This document shows, one piece after another, positions 23,971-32,386 of a DNA stretch of 64,000 nt (the first letter of the stretch is position 1; every line of letters starts with the position of its first letter). A program made the position numbers and the translations under genes. The notes beneath the pieces are model-generated. The model made no database searches. It was not told the DNA's origin and was given only the letters and a program-made list of their open reading frames with translations. Origin of the DNA: Pacificitalea manganoxidans (GTDB lineage: Bacteria > Pseudomonadota > Alphaproteobacteria > Rhodobacterales > Rhodobacteraceae); NCBI RefSeq assembly GCF_002504165.1, contig NZ_CP021405.1, positions 62,001-126,000 on the forward strand, read 5' to 3'.

Positions 23971-25041
23971 ATGCGCCCTGCCCTGCTCCGCAATCCCGCC
24001 CATCAGCGCCATGTGCGCCGCGCCGTGACCTTGGCGCTGTCGGCGGTGGGCGTGGCGATCTGGCTCTTTTTCGACTGGCCGCTGCCCTATCTGCTGGGGC
24101 CGCTCTTTGTCTGTCTCATCGCCGCGCTGTCGGGGCTGAAGCTCAAGGATATGGGCCCGGTCAACACCGGCATGCGCTCGATCCTCGGTGTCGCGGTCGG
24201 CAGCTCGATCACCCCCGAACTGGTCCACCGCCTGCCCAACATGGCCTATTCCGCCGCGCTGGTGCCGCTGTTCATCGCGGTGATTGGGCTGGTGGGCTAC
24301 CCGTTTTTCCGCCGGGTGATGAAATTCGACGGGCCCACCGCCTTCTACGCCGCTATGCCCGGCGGGCTTCAGGATATGGTGATTTTCGGCGAGGAGGCAG
24401 GCGCCGACATCCGCGCGCTGTCGCTCGTCCATGCCACCCGCGTGCTTATCATCGTGACCTTCGTGCCTTTCGTCATCACCCATGTCTACGGGCAGACGCT
24501 TGACGGGGCGGTGGGTGCGGCGGTGGCCGATATTCCGGTGCGGGAGCTTCTGCTGATGGCCGCCGCCGCGCTGATCGGCTGGAAAGTGGCGGAGCGTGCG
24601 GGCCTGTTCGGCGCGTCGATCCTCGGGCCGCTCATTGCCACCGCCATGCTTAGCCTTGCCGGGTTCATTGAACACCGCCCCCCCGCCATCGCCATCGTTT
24701 TCGCGCAGTTCTTCATCGGCGCGGCCATCGGGGCGAAATATACCGGCGTCACATGGCGCGAATTGCGCATCGATGTGCTGGCGGGCCTGCTGTTTTGTGC
24801 CATTCTGGGCGTGATCGCCCTCGTCTTTGCCGAAACCGCGACCCTGCTGGGCTGGGCGCCCGCGGTCGAGGCGCTGCTCAGCTTCGCCCCCGGCGGACAG
24901 GCGGAAATGGCGATCCTGACCATCGTCGCGGGGGCCGATCTGGCCTTTGTCGTGACCCATCATATCCTGCGCATCGTCGTCGTCATCCTTGGCGCACCGA
25001 TCGTCGCGCGCGTGCTCAAATGGAAAAAGGACACCCCATGA
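23971..25041 (+). CDS. AbrB-family membrane protein (PF05145 type)
   Basis: A 356-residue integral membrane protein with about ten helices in two related halves, the duplicated AbrB arrangement. Repeat-equivalent signatures include LPYLLGPLFVCLIAALSGLK with GMRSILGVAVGSSITPELV in the first half and AAMPGGLQDMVIFGEEAGAD and SFAPGGQAEMAILTIVAGAD, two PGG motifs. Members were once called ammonia monooxygenase proteins without support; a transport role is more likely. Its stop overlaps the dehydrogenase start, so it may import a 2-hydroxy acid. Substrate inferred only. Confidence 0.82.
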   Translation: MRPALLRNPAHQRHVRRAVTLALSAVGVAIWLFFDWPLPYLLGPLFVCLIAALSGLKLKDMGPVNTGMRSILGVAVGSSITPELVHRLPNMAYSAALVPLFIAVIGLVGYPFFRRVMKFDGPTAFYAAMPGGLQDMVIFGEEAGADIRALSLVHATRVLIIVTFVPFVITHVYGQTLDGAVGAAVADIPVRELLLMAAAALIGWKVAERAGLFGASILGPLIATAMLSLAGFIEHRPPAIAIVFAQFFIGAAIGAKYTGVTWRELRIDVLAGLLFCAILGVIALVFAETATLLGWAPAVEALLSFAPGGQAEMAILTIVAGADLAFVVTHHILRIVVVILGAPIVARVLKWKKDTP

Positions 25042-25994
25042 AGATCGCCATTCTCGATGACTGGTCCGGCACCGCGCGCGATTGCGCCGACTGGGCCGGG
25101 CTGGAACGTGACCTCGGTGCCGACATCACTGTATTCCGCGAAAACCTAAGCGATCATGCCGCGCTGGCAGAATTCGACGTGATCTGCATCATGCGCGAAC
25201 GGATGCCCTTCGGCGCCGATGCCTTTGCCGTCCTGCCCGCGCTGAAACTGCTGGTCACCACCGGGCCGCGCAACCTGTCCATCGATCTCGACGCGGCGCG
25301 CGCGGCGGGGGTGACGGTCTGCGGCACCCGGTCGCGTAAAACCACGACCTCCGAATTCGCGATGACGCTGATCCTTGCCCAGTCCCGCCGCATCGTGCCC
25401 GAAGCGAATGACCTGCGCGCGGGCGGCTTCCAGAATGGTCTGGGCCGTGATCTGGCCGGGCTGCGGCTTGGGCTTGTGGGGCTTGGCTCCATCGGGCAGC
25501 AGATGGCGAAACTTGGCCGCGCCTTTGGCATGGAGGTCGCCGCATGGTCGCCGAACCTCACGCCCGAACGCGCGGAGGAGGGCGGCGCCATCCACGCCGC
25601 CAGCCTCACCGATCTGGCCGCGCAATCGGATGTGCTGAGCGTGCATATGGTGCTGTCGGATCGCACCCGCGGCTTGATCGGGGCAGACGCCTTTGCCGCG
25701 CTTCCTGCTGATGCGCTTTTCGTCAACACCTCCCGCGCCGGGCTGGTGGAGCGCGACGCGCTGTTTGACGGGCTGCGCGCAGGCCGCCCCGCCAGCGCCG
25801 CCATCGATGTCTACGAGGCCGAGCCTCTGCCCGCCGACGATCCGTGGCGTGCCGCGGCAGAGGAATTCGGCGACCGGCTTCTGCTATCTCCGCATCTGGG
25901 CTACGTCACCCAATCGACTTGGGATCTGTTCTACCGCGACACGGTCGAAGACATCCGTGCCTGGGCCGAGGGCGCGCCGATCCGCACGCTATAA
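25038..25994 (+). CDS. D-isomer-specific 2-hydroxyacid dehydrogenase
   Basis: A 318-residue NAD-dependent oxidoreductase. The Rossmann motif is LGLVGLGSIGQQMAKLGRAF (about 146-165); catalytic Arg lies in VNTSRAGLVERDAL, Glu in AIDVYEAEPLP and His in LLSPHLGYVTQ, the usual R-E-H triad. It is coupled to the AbrB-like gene by an ATGA overlap. It probably reduces or oxidises a 2-keto or 2-hydroxy acid taken up by that protein, under the divergent GntR regulator. The exact substrate cannot be read from sequence. Confidence 0.9.
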   Translation: MKIAILDDWSGTARDCADWAGLERDLGADITVFRENLSDHAALAEFDVICIMRERMPFGADAFAVLPALKLLVTTGPRNLSIDLDAARAAGVTVCGTRSRKTTTSEFAMTLILAQSRRIVPEANDLRAGGFQNGLGRDLAGLRLGLVGLGSIGQQMAKLGRAFGMEVAAWSPNLTPERAEEGGAIHAASLTDLAAQSDVLSVHMVLSDRTRGLIGADAFAALPADALFVNTSRAGLVERDALFDGLRAGRPASAAIDVYEAEPLPADDPWRAAAEEFGDRLLLSPHLGYVTQSTWDLFYRDTVEDIRAWAEGAPIRTL

Positions 25995-26146
25995 TCCCGC
26001 GATGCACTACACGCCTGCGTGAGCCGCGCCCCTGACGCGGGGTCGCGGTGGAACAGGCCGGGGGGACTGCCCGTTTGGGTGTCGAAGGCGGGGCGCGCCA
26101 CATCCTGCGCCTCGCCGCGACACACAGCTGATAAGGGAGTCATTCC

Positions 26147-26707
26147 ATGACCGCTATCACCGACGCCAAGATCCTGATCCTCGCCACCGACGGCTTCGAG
26201 CAGTCCGAACTGAAGGTTCCGCACCAGAAGCTCAAGGACGCCGGCGCCGAGGTGCATATCGTCTCCCCCGAGGGCGACGCCATCAAGGGCTGGGACGAAA
26301 AGAACTGGGGCGAGACCATCCCCGCCGACCGCAAACTGTCCGATGTCAGCGCCGATGACTATCACGCGCTGGTGCTGCCGGGTGGCCAGATAAACCCCGA
26401 CATCCTGCGCACGATCCCCGAGGCCGTGTCGCTGGTCAAAGCGTTCCACGACAGCGGCAAGATCATCGCCGCCATCTGTCACGGACCGTGGCTTCTGGTC
26501 GAGGCGGACGTGGTGCGCGGGCGCGACGTGACCTCCTACCCCTCCATCCAGACCGACCTGAAGAACGCGGGCGGCAACTGGCAGGATGCGGAGGTCGTCA
26601 CGGACCGCGGCATCATCACCAGTCGCAAACCTGACGATCTGGACGCCTTCGTGTCGAAGATCATCGAGGAAGTCCGCGAAGGCCGCCACGAGCGCGACGC
26701 CGCCTGA
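26147..26707 (+). CDS. PfpI/DJ-1 family protein (YhbO/YajL-like)
   Basis: A 186-residue cytosolic protein of the DJ-1/PfpI superfamily. It shows the nucleophile elbow IAAICHGPWLLVEAD with Cys followed by His, and an upstream glutamate in TDGFEQSEL. Relatives act as stress proteins, glyoxalase III or deglycase, with protease activity claimed for archaeal PfpI. GGGAG lies upstream of the ATG. It is a single-gene unit closed by a strong terminator at 26740-26776. Confidence 0.9.
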   Translation: MTAITDAKILILATDGFEQSELKVPHQKLKDAGAEVHIVSPEGDAIKGWDEKNWGETIPADRKLSDVSADDYHALVLPGGQINPDILRTIPEAVSLVKAFHDSGKIIAAICHGPWLLVEADVVRGRDVTSYPSIQTDLKNAGGNWQDAEVVTDRGIITSRKPDDLDAFVSKIIEEVREGRHERDAA

Positions 26708-26739
26708 TCCGGCGCAGGTTCGCAGCTTAGTGAGACCCC

Positions 26740-26776
26740 ACCCCGCCCCGTGCAACCCGCCGGGGCGGGGTTTTTT
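26740..26776 (+). terminator. Strong intrinsic terminator after PfpI gene
   Basis: Perfect eleven-base arms (26740-26750, 26761-26771), ten-base loop, then a run of six T. Confidence 0.9.
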
Positions 26777-26866
26777 GTGCCACCCCGCGCCGTAGGCGCA
26801 GATGACGGTTGGACTATCAACGCGGTCCCACACAAAGCCGCAATCCCCCCCGAACGGCGCACCACA

Positions 26867-27024
26867 GCCCGCGAACAAGCGAAGCGCGCGGGCCAGCGCC
26901 TGCCCGTCCCTGCGGGCTGGCGCTTTGTCACCTCGCGCTGACCTCGGAACGGGGGAGGTTCGTGGCACCATAAAGTGCACTGCTCGACCGTCCCAGCGCC
27001 ACCCCACGGGCAGGCTCACGTTGC
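26867..27024 (+). repeat. 158-bp direct repeat, copy 1
   Basis: Matches copy 2 at 27152-27309 over its full length with about 11 differences counted by eye (roughly 93% identical) and no gap. It contains a 7-base inverted repeat GCCCGCG/CGCGGGC, a strong hairpin (AGCGCC...GGCGCT with GCCCG/CGGGC inside) followed by TTT, and the palindrome AGTGCACT. Confidence 0.9.
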
Positions 27025-27151
27025 ACCTAGGGCGACTGGGCATAGAAACCTAGCTGCATTCACGGAGAGCGCGGCCACCCGCGAACCACGTCAGAAGCAG
27101 CGAAAAACACCACCGCCGCTAGGGCCGCTTGCGCCGAAAAGCACACCCCCC

Positions 27152-27309
27152 GCCCGCGAACAAGCGAAGCGCGCGGGCGAGCGCCTGCCCGTCCCTGCGG
27201 GCTGGCGCTTTACCACCTCACGCTGACCCCGGAGCGGGGGAGGTTCGTGGCACCATAAAGTGCACTGCTCGACCGTTTCAACGCCACCCCACGGGCAGGC
27301 TGCCGTTGC
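27152..27309 (+). repeat. 158-bp direct repeat, copy 2
   Basis: Second copy, 285 bases downstream of the first. The hairpin arms and the AGTGCACT palindrome are intact. Differences cluster outside the stems. Confidence 0.9.
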
Positions 27310-27480
27310 GCTTACATGACAGCCTAGGAGTGGCGCACTGCCTCGACCTAAGCGCAAATGCCCGCGATCAAGCGAGGCGCCCGGCCCGCGCCCTTCGCTC
27401 GAATCACGCGCCCGTGAGCGCCGCCGCTGCGGGCTTCAGACCTGCGCGCATGGCGTCAATCGGACACAACCCCTGACATC

Positions 27481-27489
27481 TGTGGATAA
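27481..27489 (-). promoter_or_regulatory. Perfect DnaA box
   Basis: TGTGGATAA on the plus strand is TTATCCACA on the minus strand, the consensus DnaA box. It lies 132 bases before repA. Confidence 0.6.
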
Positions 27490-27620
27490 AATGCCCCATT
27501 CCGGGCGGTATCCGGCCAGAATCATCTTGCCAGAGCCCCGCCGCTAAGGTCATTACTTACGGAAAGAAAAGAATATGACGCCGAATAGCGTAACATACGG
27601 TCGGCGAACGAGGGCAGAAG

Positions 27621-28796
27621 ATGTCGGAACAGGCGCGGATCGACCTATTGGTCGGCCAACATGCTGCAAATCTGTCGGAACGGTTGCAAGCCCATCGCAC
27701 GCAACTGTTCCCACCGAATGCCCGGCGCGAGCTGCGGAAATTCACCTCTGGCGAGGTGGCGGACCTGCTCGGCGTGAAGGATGCCTATCTGCGCAAACTG
27801 CACCTCGACGGGCGCGGACCGGAGCCGGAGATCCGTGCCGGTGGCCGCCGCTGGTATAGCCCCCGCGACATCCAAGCCCTGCGCGAAATGCTGGAAAAGG
27901 GCGCGAAAGCCCCCGGCACCTACCTGCCCGGCCGCCGCGAGGGCGACCATTTGCAGGTCATCTCGGTCATCAATTTCAAGGGCGGGTCGGGCAAAACGAC
28001 GACCTCGGCCCATCTGGCGCAGAAACTGGCGCTCGACGGCTACCGCGTTCTGGCGATCGATCTCGATCCACAGGCGAGCTTCTCGGCCCTGCACGGGTTT
28101 CAGCCGGAATTCGATCTGATCGACGGCGGCACGCTTTACGACGCGATCCGCTATGACGATCCGGTGCCCCTGCGCGACGTGATCCAGAAAACCTATTTCA
28201 CCAATCTCGATATCATCCCCGGCAATCTCGACCTGATGGAATTCGAGCATGACACACCACGCGTGCTGGCGGCGCGGTCGGGGCAGCTGTTCTTTACCCG
28301 CGTGGGCGAAAAACTGGCCGAGATCGAAAACGACTATGACATCGTGGTCATCGACTGCCCGCCGCAACTGGGCTTTCTGACCATGTCGGCGCTGTCGGCG
28401 GCGACGGCGGTGCTGGTCACCGTGCATCCGCAGATGCTCGACGTGATGTCGATGTGCCAGTTCCTGCTGATGACCTCCAACCTGCTGGGCGTGGTGGCGG
28501 AGGCGGGCGGCGACATGTCCTATGACTGGCTGCGTTACCTCGTGACCCGCTATGAGCCGGGCGACGGGCCGCAAAACCAGATGGTCAGCTTCATGCGGTC
28601 GCTGTTCGGGGAGCATGTGCTGAACCATCCGGCGCTGAAATCCACCGCGATCTCGGATGCCGGCATCACCAAACAGACCCTCTATGAGGTGGAAAAGGCG
28701 CAGTTCACCCGTGCCACCTACGAGCGCGCGCTCGAAAGCCTCAACGCCGTGAATGGCGAAATCGAGGGTCTCATTCAGCAAGCATGGGGGCGTTGA
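27621..28796 (+). CDS. repA: RepA, ParA-type partition ATPase of repABC
   Basis: A 391-residue partition ATPase. An N-terminal helix-turn-helix region (about 40-85: KFTSGEVADLLGVKDAYLRK) precedes the ParA domain with deviant Walker A NFKGGSGKTTTSAHL (about 119), VLAIDLDPQASFSAL and Walker B YDIVVIDCPPQLG. In repABC plasmids RepA segregates the replicon with RepB and represses the operon promoter. GAGGG precedes the ATG. Its stop overlaps the repB start. Confidence 0.97.
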   Translation: MSEQARIDLLVGQHAANLSERLQAHRTQLFPPNARRELRKFTSGEVADLLGVKDAYLRKLHLDGRGPEPEIRAGGRRWYSPRDIQALREMLEKGAKAPGTYLPGRREGDHLQVISVINFKGGSGKTTTSAHLAQKLALDGYRVLAIDLDPQASFSALHGFQPEFDLIDGGTLYDAIRYDDPVPLRDVIQKTYFTNLDIIPGNLDLMEFEHDTPRVLAARSGQLFFTRVGEKLAEIENDYDIVVIDCPPQLGFLTMSALSAATAVLVTVHPQMLDVMSMCQFLLMTSNLLGVVAEAGGDMSYDWLRYLVTRYEPGDGPQNQMVSFMRSLFGEHVLNHPALKSTAISDAGITKQTLYEVEKAQFTRATYERALESLNAVNGEIEGLIQQAWGR

Positions 28797-29734
28797 TGGC
28801 TCGTAAGAACCTGCTCGACAATCTGACCAACCCGACCGCCGCCACCCCCGGCGCGGCCAAACCGGCCACGCCCCGGCGGACGACGGGCGCCATCGGCGCG
28901 GTCAGCCAATCCATCGCCGATCTGCGCACCCGCGCCCTGTCGGAAGTGCCCTCCGATATGGTCGATGACGCGGGCCTGCGCGACCGGCTGGACGAAGATC
29001 CCGCAGGCATCGCGGCGCTCAAGGAGAGTATCCGGGAATACGGCCAACAGGTGCCGGTGCTGCTGCGCCATTCGCCCAATTACGAAGGCCGTTACGAGAT
29101 CGTCTATGGCCGTCGCCGGGTGATCGCGCTGAAACAGCTGGGCCTGCCGGTCAAGGCGATGATCCGCGACCTCAATGACCGCGATCTGATCGTGGCGCAG
29201 GGGCAGGAAAACACCGCGCGCAAAAACCTGACCTTTATCGAAAAGGCCAATTTCGCCCGCCAGATGGCCGAGGCGAATTTCGACCGCAAGGTGATTTGCG
29301 ACGCGCTGCATATCGACAAAACCGTCATCAGCCGGATGATGCGGGTGACGGAGGCGGTGCCCGTCGACATCATCCACGCCATCGGCGCCGCGCCGTCGGT
29401 TGGGCGGGATCGCTGGATGGCGCTTGCCGAACGGTTGGGCGACCGGCCCGTGGCCGAAATCTGCGCCATGGCCGCGGGCGACAGCTCCGATGACAGGTTC
29501 CAAGTGGTGTATGACGGGCTTGACCCCGCGCACCGCCCCGCCCCGCCGAAACCGGCCAAGGTTCGCCCCGCCCCGCGCGCCCTCACCGGTGCGGATGGCA
29601 CGCCGCTGGGGCGCGTCAGCCAGAGCGGGCGCAGCACGGTTTTGACGATCAACAAATCGGGTGGCTTCGACGATTGGCTGTTGAAGCATCTGGACAAGAT
29701 TCACCGCGACTTTCTGAACGAGCGCGGCGAATGA
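28796..29734 (+). CDS. repB: RepB, ParB-type centromere-binding protein of repABC
   Basis: A 312-residue ParB-family protein. IREYGQQVPVLLRHSP, YEIVYGRRRVIALKQLG and GQENTARKNLTFIEKANFAR are the ParB N-terminal motifs, the last two holding the Arg-rich CTP-binding box and GxNxxR-like element; an HTH follows (VICDALHIDKTVISRMMRV). It should bind the GTTGACAGCTGTCAAC sites at 31212 and 32341. The ATG at 28796 overlaps the repA stop and is preferred to an in-frame start 12 bases upstream. Confidence 0.96.
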   Translation: MARKNLLDNLTNPTAATPGAAKPATPRRTTGAIGAVSQSIADLRTRALSEVPSDMVDDAGLRDRLDEDPAGIAALKESIREYGQQVPVLLRHSPNYEGRYEIVYGRRRVIALKQLGLPVKAMIRDLNDRDLIVAQGQENTARKNLTFIEKANFARQMAEANFDRKVICDALHIDKTVISRMMRVTEAVPVDIIHAIGAAPSVGRDRWMALAERLGDRPVAEICAMAAGDSSDDRFQVVYDGLDPAHRPAPPKPAKVRPAPRALTGADGTPLGRVSQSGRSTVLTINKSGGFDDWLLKHLDKIHRDFLNERGE

Positions 29735-29774
29735 AGCGGGATCAACCCGCCGGATTGAGGCAACGAGACACAGG

Positions 29775-29843
29775 AGGCACGAACCCCGGATAAAGAAAGA
29801 CCCCCCAGGACATCACATCCCGAGAGGCCGTTTCGTTCTCGCA
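29775..29843 (-). ncRNA. Candidate repABC counter-transcribed RNA
   Basis: In repABC plasmids a small antisense RNA from the repB-repC gap limits RepC synthesis. Here the minus strand carries TTGACA (29878-29873), 17 bases, then CTAGTT (29855-29850), a good promoter whose transcript would start near 29843 and run toward repB. Downstream is a possible hairpin and a pyrimidine-rich GGGTCTTTCTTT end. The promoter is seen; the RNA boundaries are inferred. Confidence 0.45.
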
Positions 29844-29858
29844 CTTCGAAACTAGCCC

Positions 29859-29877
29859 TGACAGTCGAGAACTGTCA
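29859..29877. promoter_or_regulatory. Inverted repeat TGACAGT-N5-ACTGTCA in repB-repC gap
   Basis: Perfect seven-base arms around five bases, overlapping the -35 region of the candidate antisense RNA promoter. The right arm with following bases (ACTGTCAAC) resembles a parS half-site, so RepB could influence this promoter. Confidence 0.45.
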
Positions 29878-29926
29878 ACCGCATGTGACTCTGCGGACAG
29901 GTTTTCTTTGCCCGTCGTGATACGAC

Positions 29927-31165
29927 ATGCAGCATATTTCAACGACGCCCTTTGGGCGGCGGCCGGTGACGGCTGAGCTGATCGAGGCTCAGGCGCTGGC
30001 CCATGCTCCGCTCCCGCAAGAGGGACCGGACAAATGGAGTATTTTCCGCGATCTGACCGCGGGCCGCGTGGCCTTTGGCATCAGCGACCGGGATCTGACG
30101 GTTCTGTCGGCGCTTCTGAGCTTCCATCAGCACGCGTCCTTGGCCGAGGGCGAGGGCACCATCGTGTTTCCATCGAATGCCGCGCTGGCGGAACGGGCGC
30201 ATGGCATGGCCGAAAGCACCCTGCGTCGCCATCTGGGCGCGCTGGTCCGTGCCCGGCTGATCCTGCGCCACGACAGCCCCAACGGCAAACGCTACGCCGC
30301 GCGGGACGCGGGCGGGGCGGTGACGCGGGCGTTCGGCTTCGATCTGCGTCCGCTTCTGCTGCGCGCGGGGGAAATCGCCAATGCGGCGCGGGAGGCCAAA
30401 GCAGCCGCTCTGCGTCTCAAACGCCTGCGCGAGACCTGCGTGCTTCAGCTGCGCGACGCGGCCAAGCTGATCCCCTTCGGGCGCGAGACGGTGGCTGCGA
30501 ACTGGGATGCGCTGGAGGACCGTGTGCGGCTGTCGCAACGGGCCCTGCGGCGGAAGCTCGATGCCGACGCGCTTCGGGATATGGTGCGCGATACGGCGGC
30601 GCTGCTGCGCGACGTGACCGCATTGCTGGAGCCAGCGACCACCGACTGTGCCGATCAGACAGAAGAAATGAGCGGCAATGACGGCGCAAATGAGCGGCAC
30701 ATACAATATTCAAACAGAAACCTATATGATCTTGAACCTTCCTTAGAACAGGAAGAGGCGGCGGGGGCCGATGCGCCCCGTCCGGTGGACAGCACAGGCG
30801 AGATGCAGGGCACAGGTGCAGTTACGGGCGCGCCGCCCAAGCTGCCGCTGTTTCTGGTGACCAAGGCCTGTCCCGATCTGCTCGACTATGTGCCGCAAGG
30901 CATCCGAAGCTGGTATGATCTGGTCGAGGCCGCCGATTTTGTCCGGCCTATGTTGGGGATCAGTCCCGATGCATGGCAGTTGGCGCGCGATGCGATGGGG
31001 CCGGAGGTCGCCGCGATCACCCTTGCCGCGATCCTGCAACGCGCCGACGATATTCGCAGCCCCGGTGGTTATCTGCGGGCGCTGACCGACAAGGCTGCCG
31101 TGGGCGCGTTCTCCCCCGGACCGATGATCATGGCGTTGATGAATGTCGAAGGGCGCGCGGCATGA
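29927..31165 (+). CDS. repC: RepC replication initiator of repABC
   Basis: A 412-residue initiator, essential for replication of repABC replicons. The N-terminal half has the family sequence WSIFRDLTAGRVAFGISDRD and a winged-helix segment NAALAERAHGMAESTLRRHL with RAFGFDLRPLLLRA after it; the C-terminal half contains PDLLDYVPQGIRSWYDLVEA and RADDIRSPGGYLRALTDKA. The middle includes an A+T-rich stretch that is the likely origin. The weak ribosome site is typical of repC, which is restrained by an antisense RNA. Confidence 0.96.
   Translation: MQHISTTPFGRRPVTAELIEAQALAHAPLPQEGPDKWSIFRDLTAGRVAFGISDRDLTVLSALLSFHQHASLAEGEGTIVFPSNAALAERAHGMAESTLRRHLGALVRARLILRHDSPNGKRYAARDAGGAVTRAFGFDLRPLLLRAGEIANAAREAKAAALRLKRLRETCVLQLRDAAKLIPFGRETVAANWDALEDRVRLSQRALRRKLDADALRDMVRDTAALLRDVTALLEPATTDCADQTEEMSGNDGANERHIQYSNRNLYDLEPSLEQEEAAGADAPRPVDSTGEMQGTGAVTGAPPKLPLFLVTKACPDLLDYVPQGIRSWYDLVEAADFVRPMLGISPDAWQLARDAMGPEVAAITLAAILQRADDIRSPGGYLRALTDKAAVGAFSPGPMIMALMNVEGRAA
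30690..30752. other. Putative oriV (A+T-rich stretch inside repC)
   Basis: About 60 bases of clearly A+T-richer sequence (around CATACAATATTCAAACAG and CCTATATGATCTTGAACC) within repC. In studied repABC plasmids the origin lies in such an A+T-rich region inside repC. It encodes a variable linker of the protein. Confidence 0.55.
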
Positions 31166-31211
31166 GCCCCCTGCCCTGCCCTTTCCCAATCCGCGATCCG
31201 GGTGCGCGGCG

Positions 31212-31227
31212 GTTGACAGCTGTCAAC
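31212..31227. promoter_or_regulatory. parS centromere site 1
   Basis: GTTGACAGCTGTCAAC, a perfect 16-base palindrome fitting the repABC parS consensus GTTNNNNGCNNNNAAC. It lies 46 bases after repC. Confidence 0.9.
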
Positions 31228-31315
31228 TCTACGGAAAATCGCATGAAATCATGGTGTTGATCCGGGCGGCATCCGCAGGCTGGCGCCGTGCCCCCGTGGC
31301 CGGTAGAACGATCCT

Positions 31316-32311
31316 ATGAGCAGCCCTATTCCCGATCCCGTCTGGCGGATGCCCGGCCCGCGTGCCACGGCGACCGCCCTGCCCTCGCCCAAGGCATGGC
31401 GCGATGCCGAGGCTGGCCTTGGCCGTGCCCTGGTCGATGCGGCGGCCGAGGTGGCGCGGCTAGACGAACGTTTGCGCGGGCGCGATCCCGGCCTGATCCA
31501 CCGGCTTGCGCTGGAGGAGGCCGAAGCGCTTGCCACGCTGTCGGGGGCGAACCTGACGCCGGGGCGGCTGGCTCTGGCAGAGATGCTTCATGCGGGACTG
31601 GCGGAGGATGACGCACGCGTCCTGCGCGGTGCGACATGGGCGGTGCGGCGGTTGCGATCCGGGCGTACGCCCCGGTCTGGTGGGCTGTCGGAGTTCCTCA
31701 ATCGTCAGCTTCAGGCCGAGGGCGCGCTTGGCGATCTGGCACAGCGGCCCGAGGGCGAAGGTTTCGCTGCCCTCGCCCACCGATGGGATCACGCGCTGTC
31801 GCGGATGAAGCGGGCGCACCCGCTGACCCGTGCCGGGTTCGCGCATCATCTGTGGCAGGGTCTGGGTCTGTCGGCCCCCGGCGACGCGCTGGAATCCGGC
31901 ACCATCGCCGGGCTGATCGCAGCGGAGGATCTGCGCGGGGGCTTGGCCTTTGTGCCGATTGCGCGGGCGGGCGGCGATGCCCATATGCCCGCTGCAACCG
32001 CCAGCGATCTGTTGCAAACATGGCTGGGCGGCGTGCGGCGCGGATGTCTGTCGGCGCTCATGGCGCTGGACGCGCTATCGGCATGGGAGGACCGCGCGCG
32101 CGCGGCGACCGAGGATCTGTCGGGCCGCACCCCGCCGCGCCTGATCGCGGCGCTGGCCTCCGCGCCGGTGCTGTCGGCGGAAGCCGCGCAGCAAAGCGTT
32201 GGCTGCTCCCGCGATGCGGCCGAGCGTAACCTTGCCTTGTTCGAGGCGCGTGGGCTTGCCCGCGAAGTGACCGGGCAGAAACGGTTCAGACTGTGGCGCG
32301 CGTCCGTCTAA
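31316..32311 (+). CDS. Unknown HTH protein between two parS sites (DUF1612-like)
   Basis: A 331-residue protein rich in Ala, Leu and Arg with no membrane segment. The start (about residues 25-90: AWRDAEAGLGRALVDAAAEV, RLDERLRGRDPGLIHRLALE) and a C-terminal winged-helix-like segment (SAEAAQQSVGCSRDAAERNL, FEARGLAREVTGQKRFRLW) resemble the DUF1612/HTH proteins found beside repABC in rhizobia. It is flanked on both sides by identical parS palindromes, so it travels with the replication unit. A regulatory or replicon-maintenance role is likely but unproven. Confidence 0.65.
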   Translation: MSSPIPDPVWRMPGPRATATALPSPKAWRDAEAGLGRALVDAAAEVARLDERLRGRDPGLIHRLALEEAEALATLSGANLTPGRLALAEMLHAGLAEDDARVLRGATWAVRRLRSGRTPRSGGLSEFLNRQLQAEGALGDLAQRPEGEGFAALAHRWDHALSRMKRAHPLTRAGFAHHLWQGLGLSAPGDALESGTIAGLIAAEDLRGGLAFVPIARAGGDAHMPAATASDLLQTWLGGVRRGCLSALMALDALSAWEDRARAATEDLSGRTPPRLIAALASAPVLSAEAAQQSVGCSRDAAERNLALFEARGLAREVTGQKRFRLWRASV

Positions 32312-32340
32312 TACATTGAAAAATAACGTTTTTTTGTAGA

Positions 32341-32356
32341 GTTGACAGCTGTCAAC
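32341..32356. promoter_or_regulatory. parS centromere site 2
   Basis: A second perfect GTTGACAGCTGTCAAC palindrome, identical to site 1 and 1129 bases downstream. An A+T-rich run (AAATAACGTTTTTTTG) lies directly in front of it. It also overlaps the promoter zone of the phosphoesterase gene. Confidence 0.9.
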
Positions 32357-32386
32357 TGCCCCCTGCCCTGCTGGTGAAAGTAGTCT

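Larger units (their letters stand above)
26777..27620. other. Repeat-rich non-coding region upstream of repA
   Basis: About 840 bases with no convincing gene. It holds two copies of a 158-base direct repeat, a DnaA box, and the likely repA promoter zone around 27540-27600 where the sequence turns A+T-richer (GGAAAGAAAAGAATATG). Confidence 0.6.

Noticed and set aside
26867-27309. CRISPR array or iteron set
   Set aside because: Only two long copies, no short regular repeat with unique spacers, and no cas genes.
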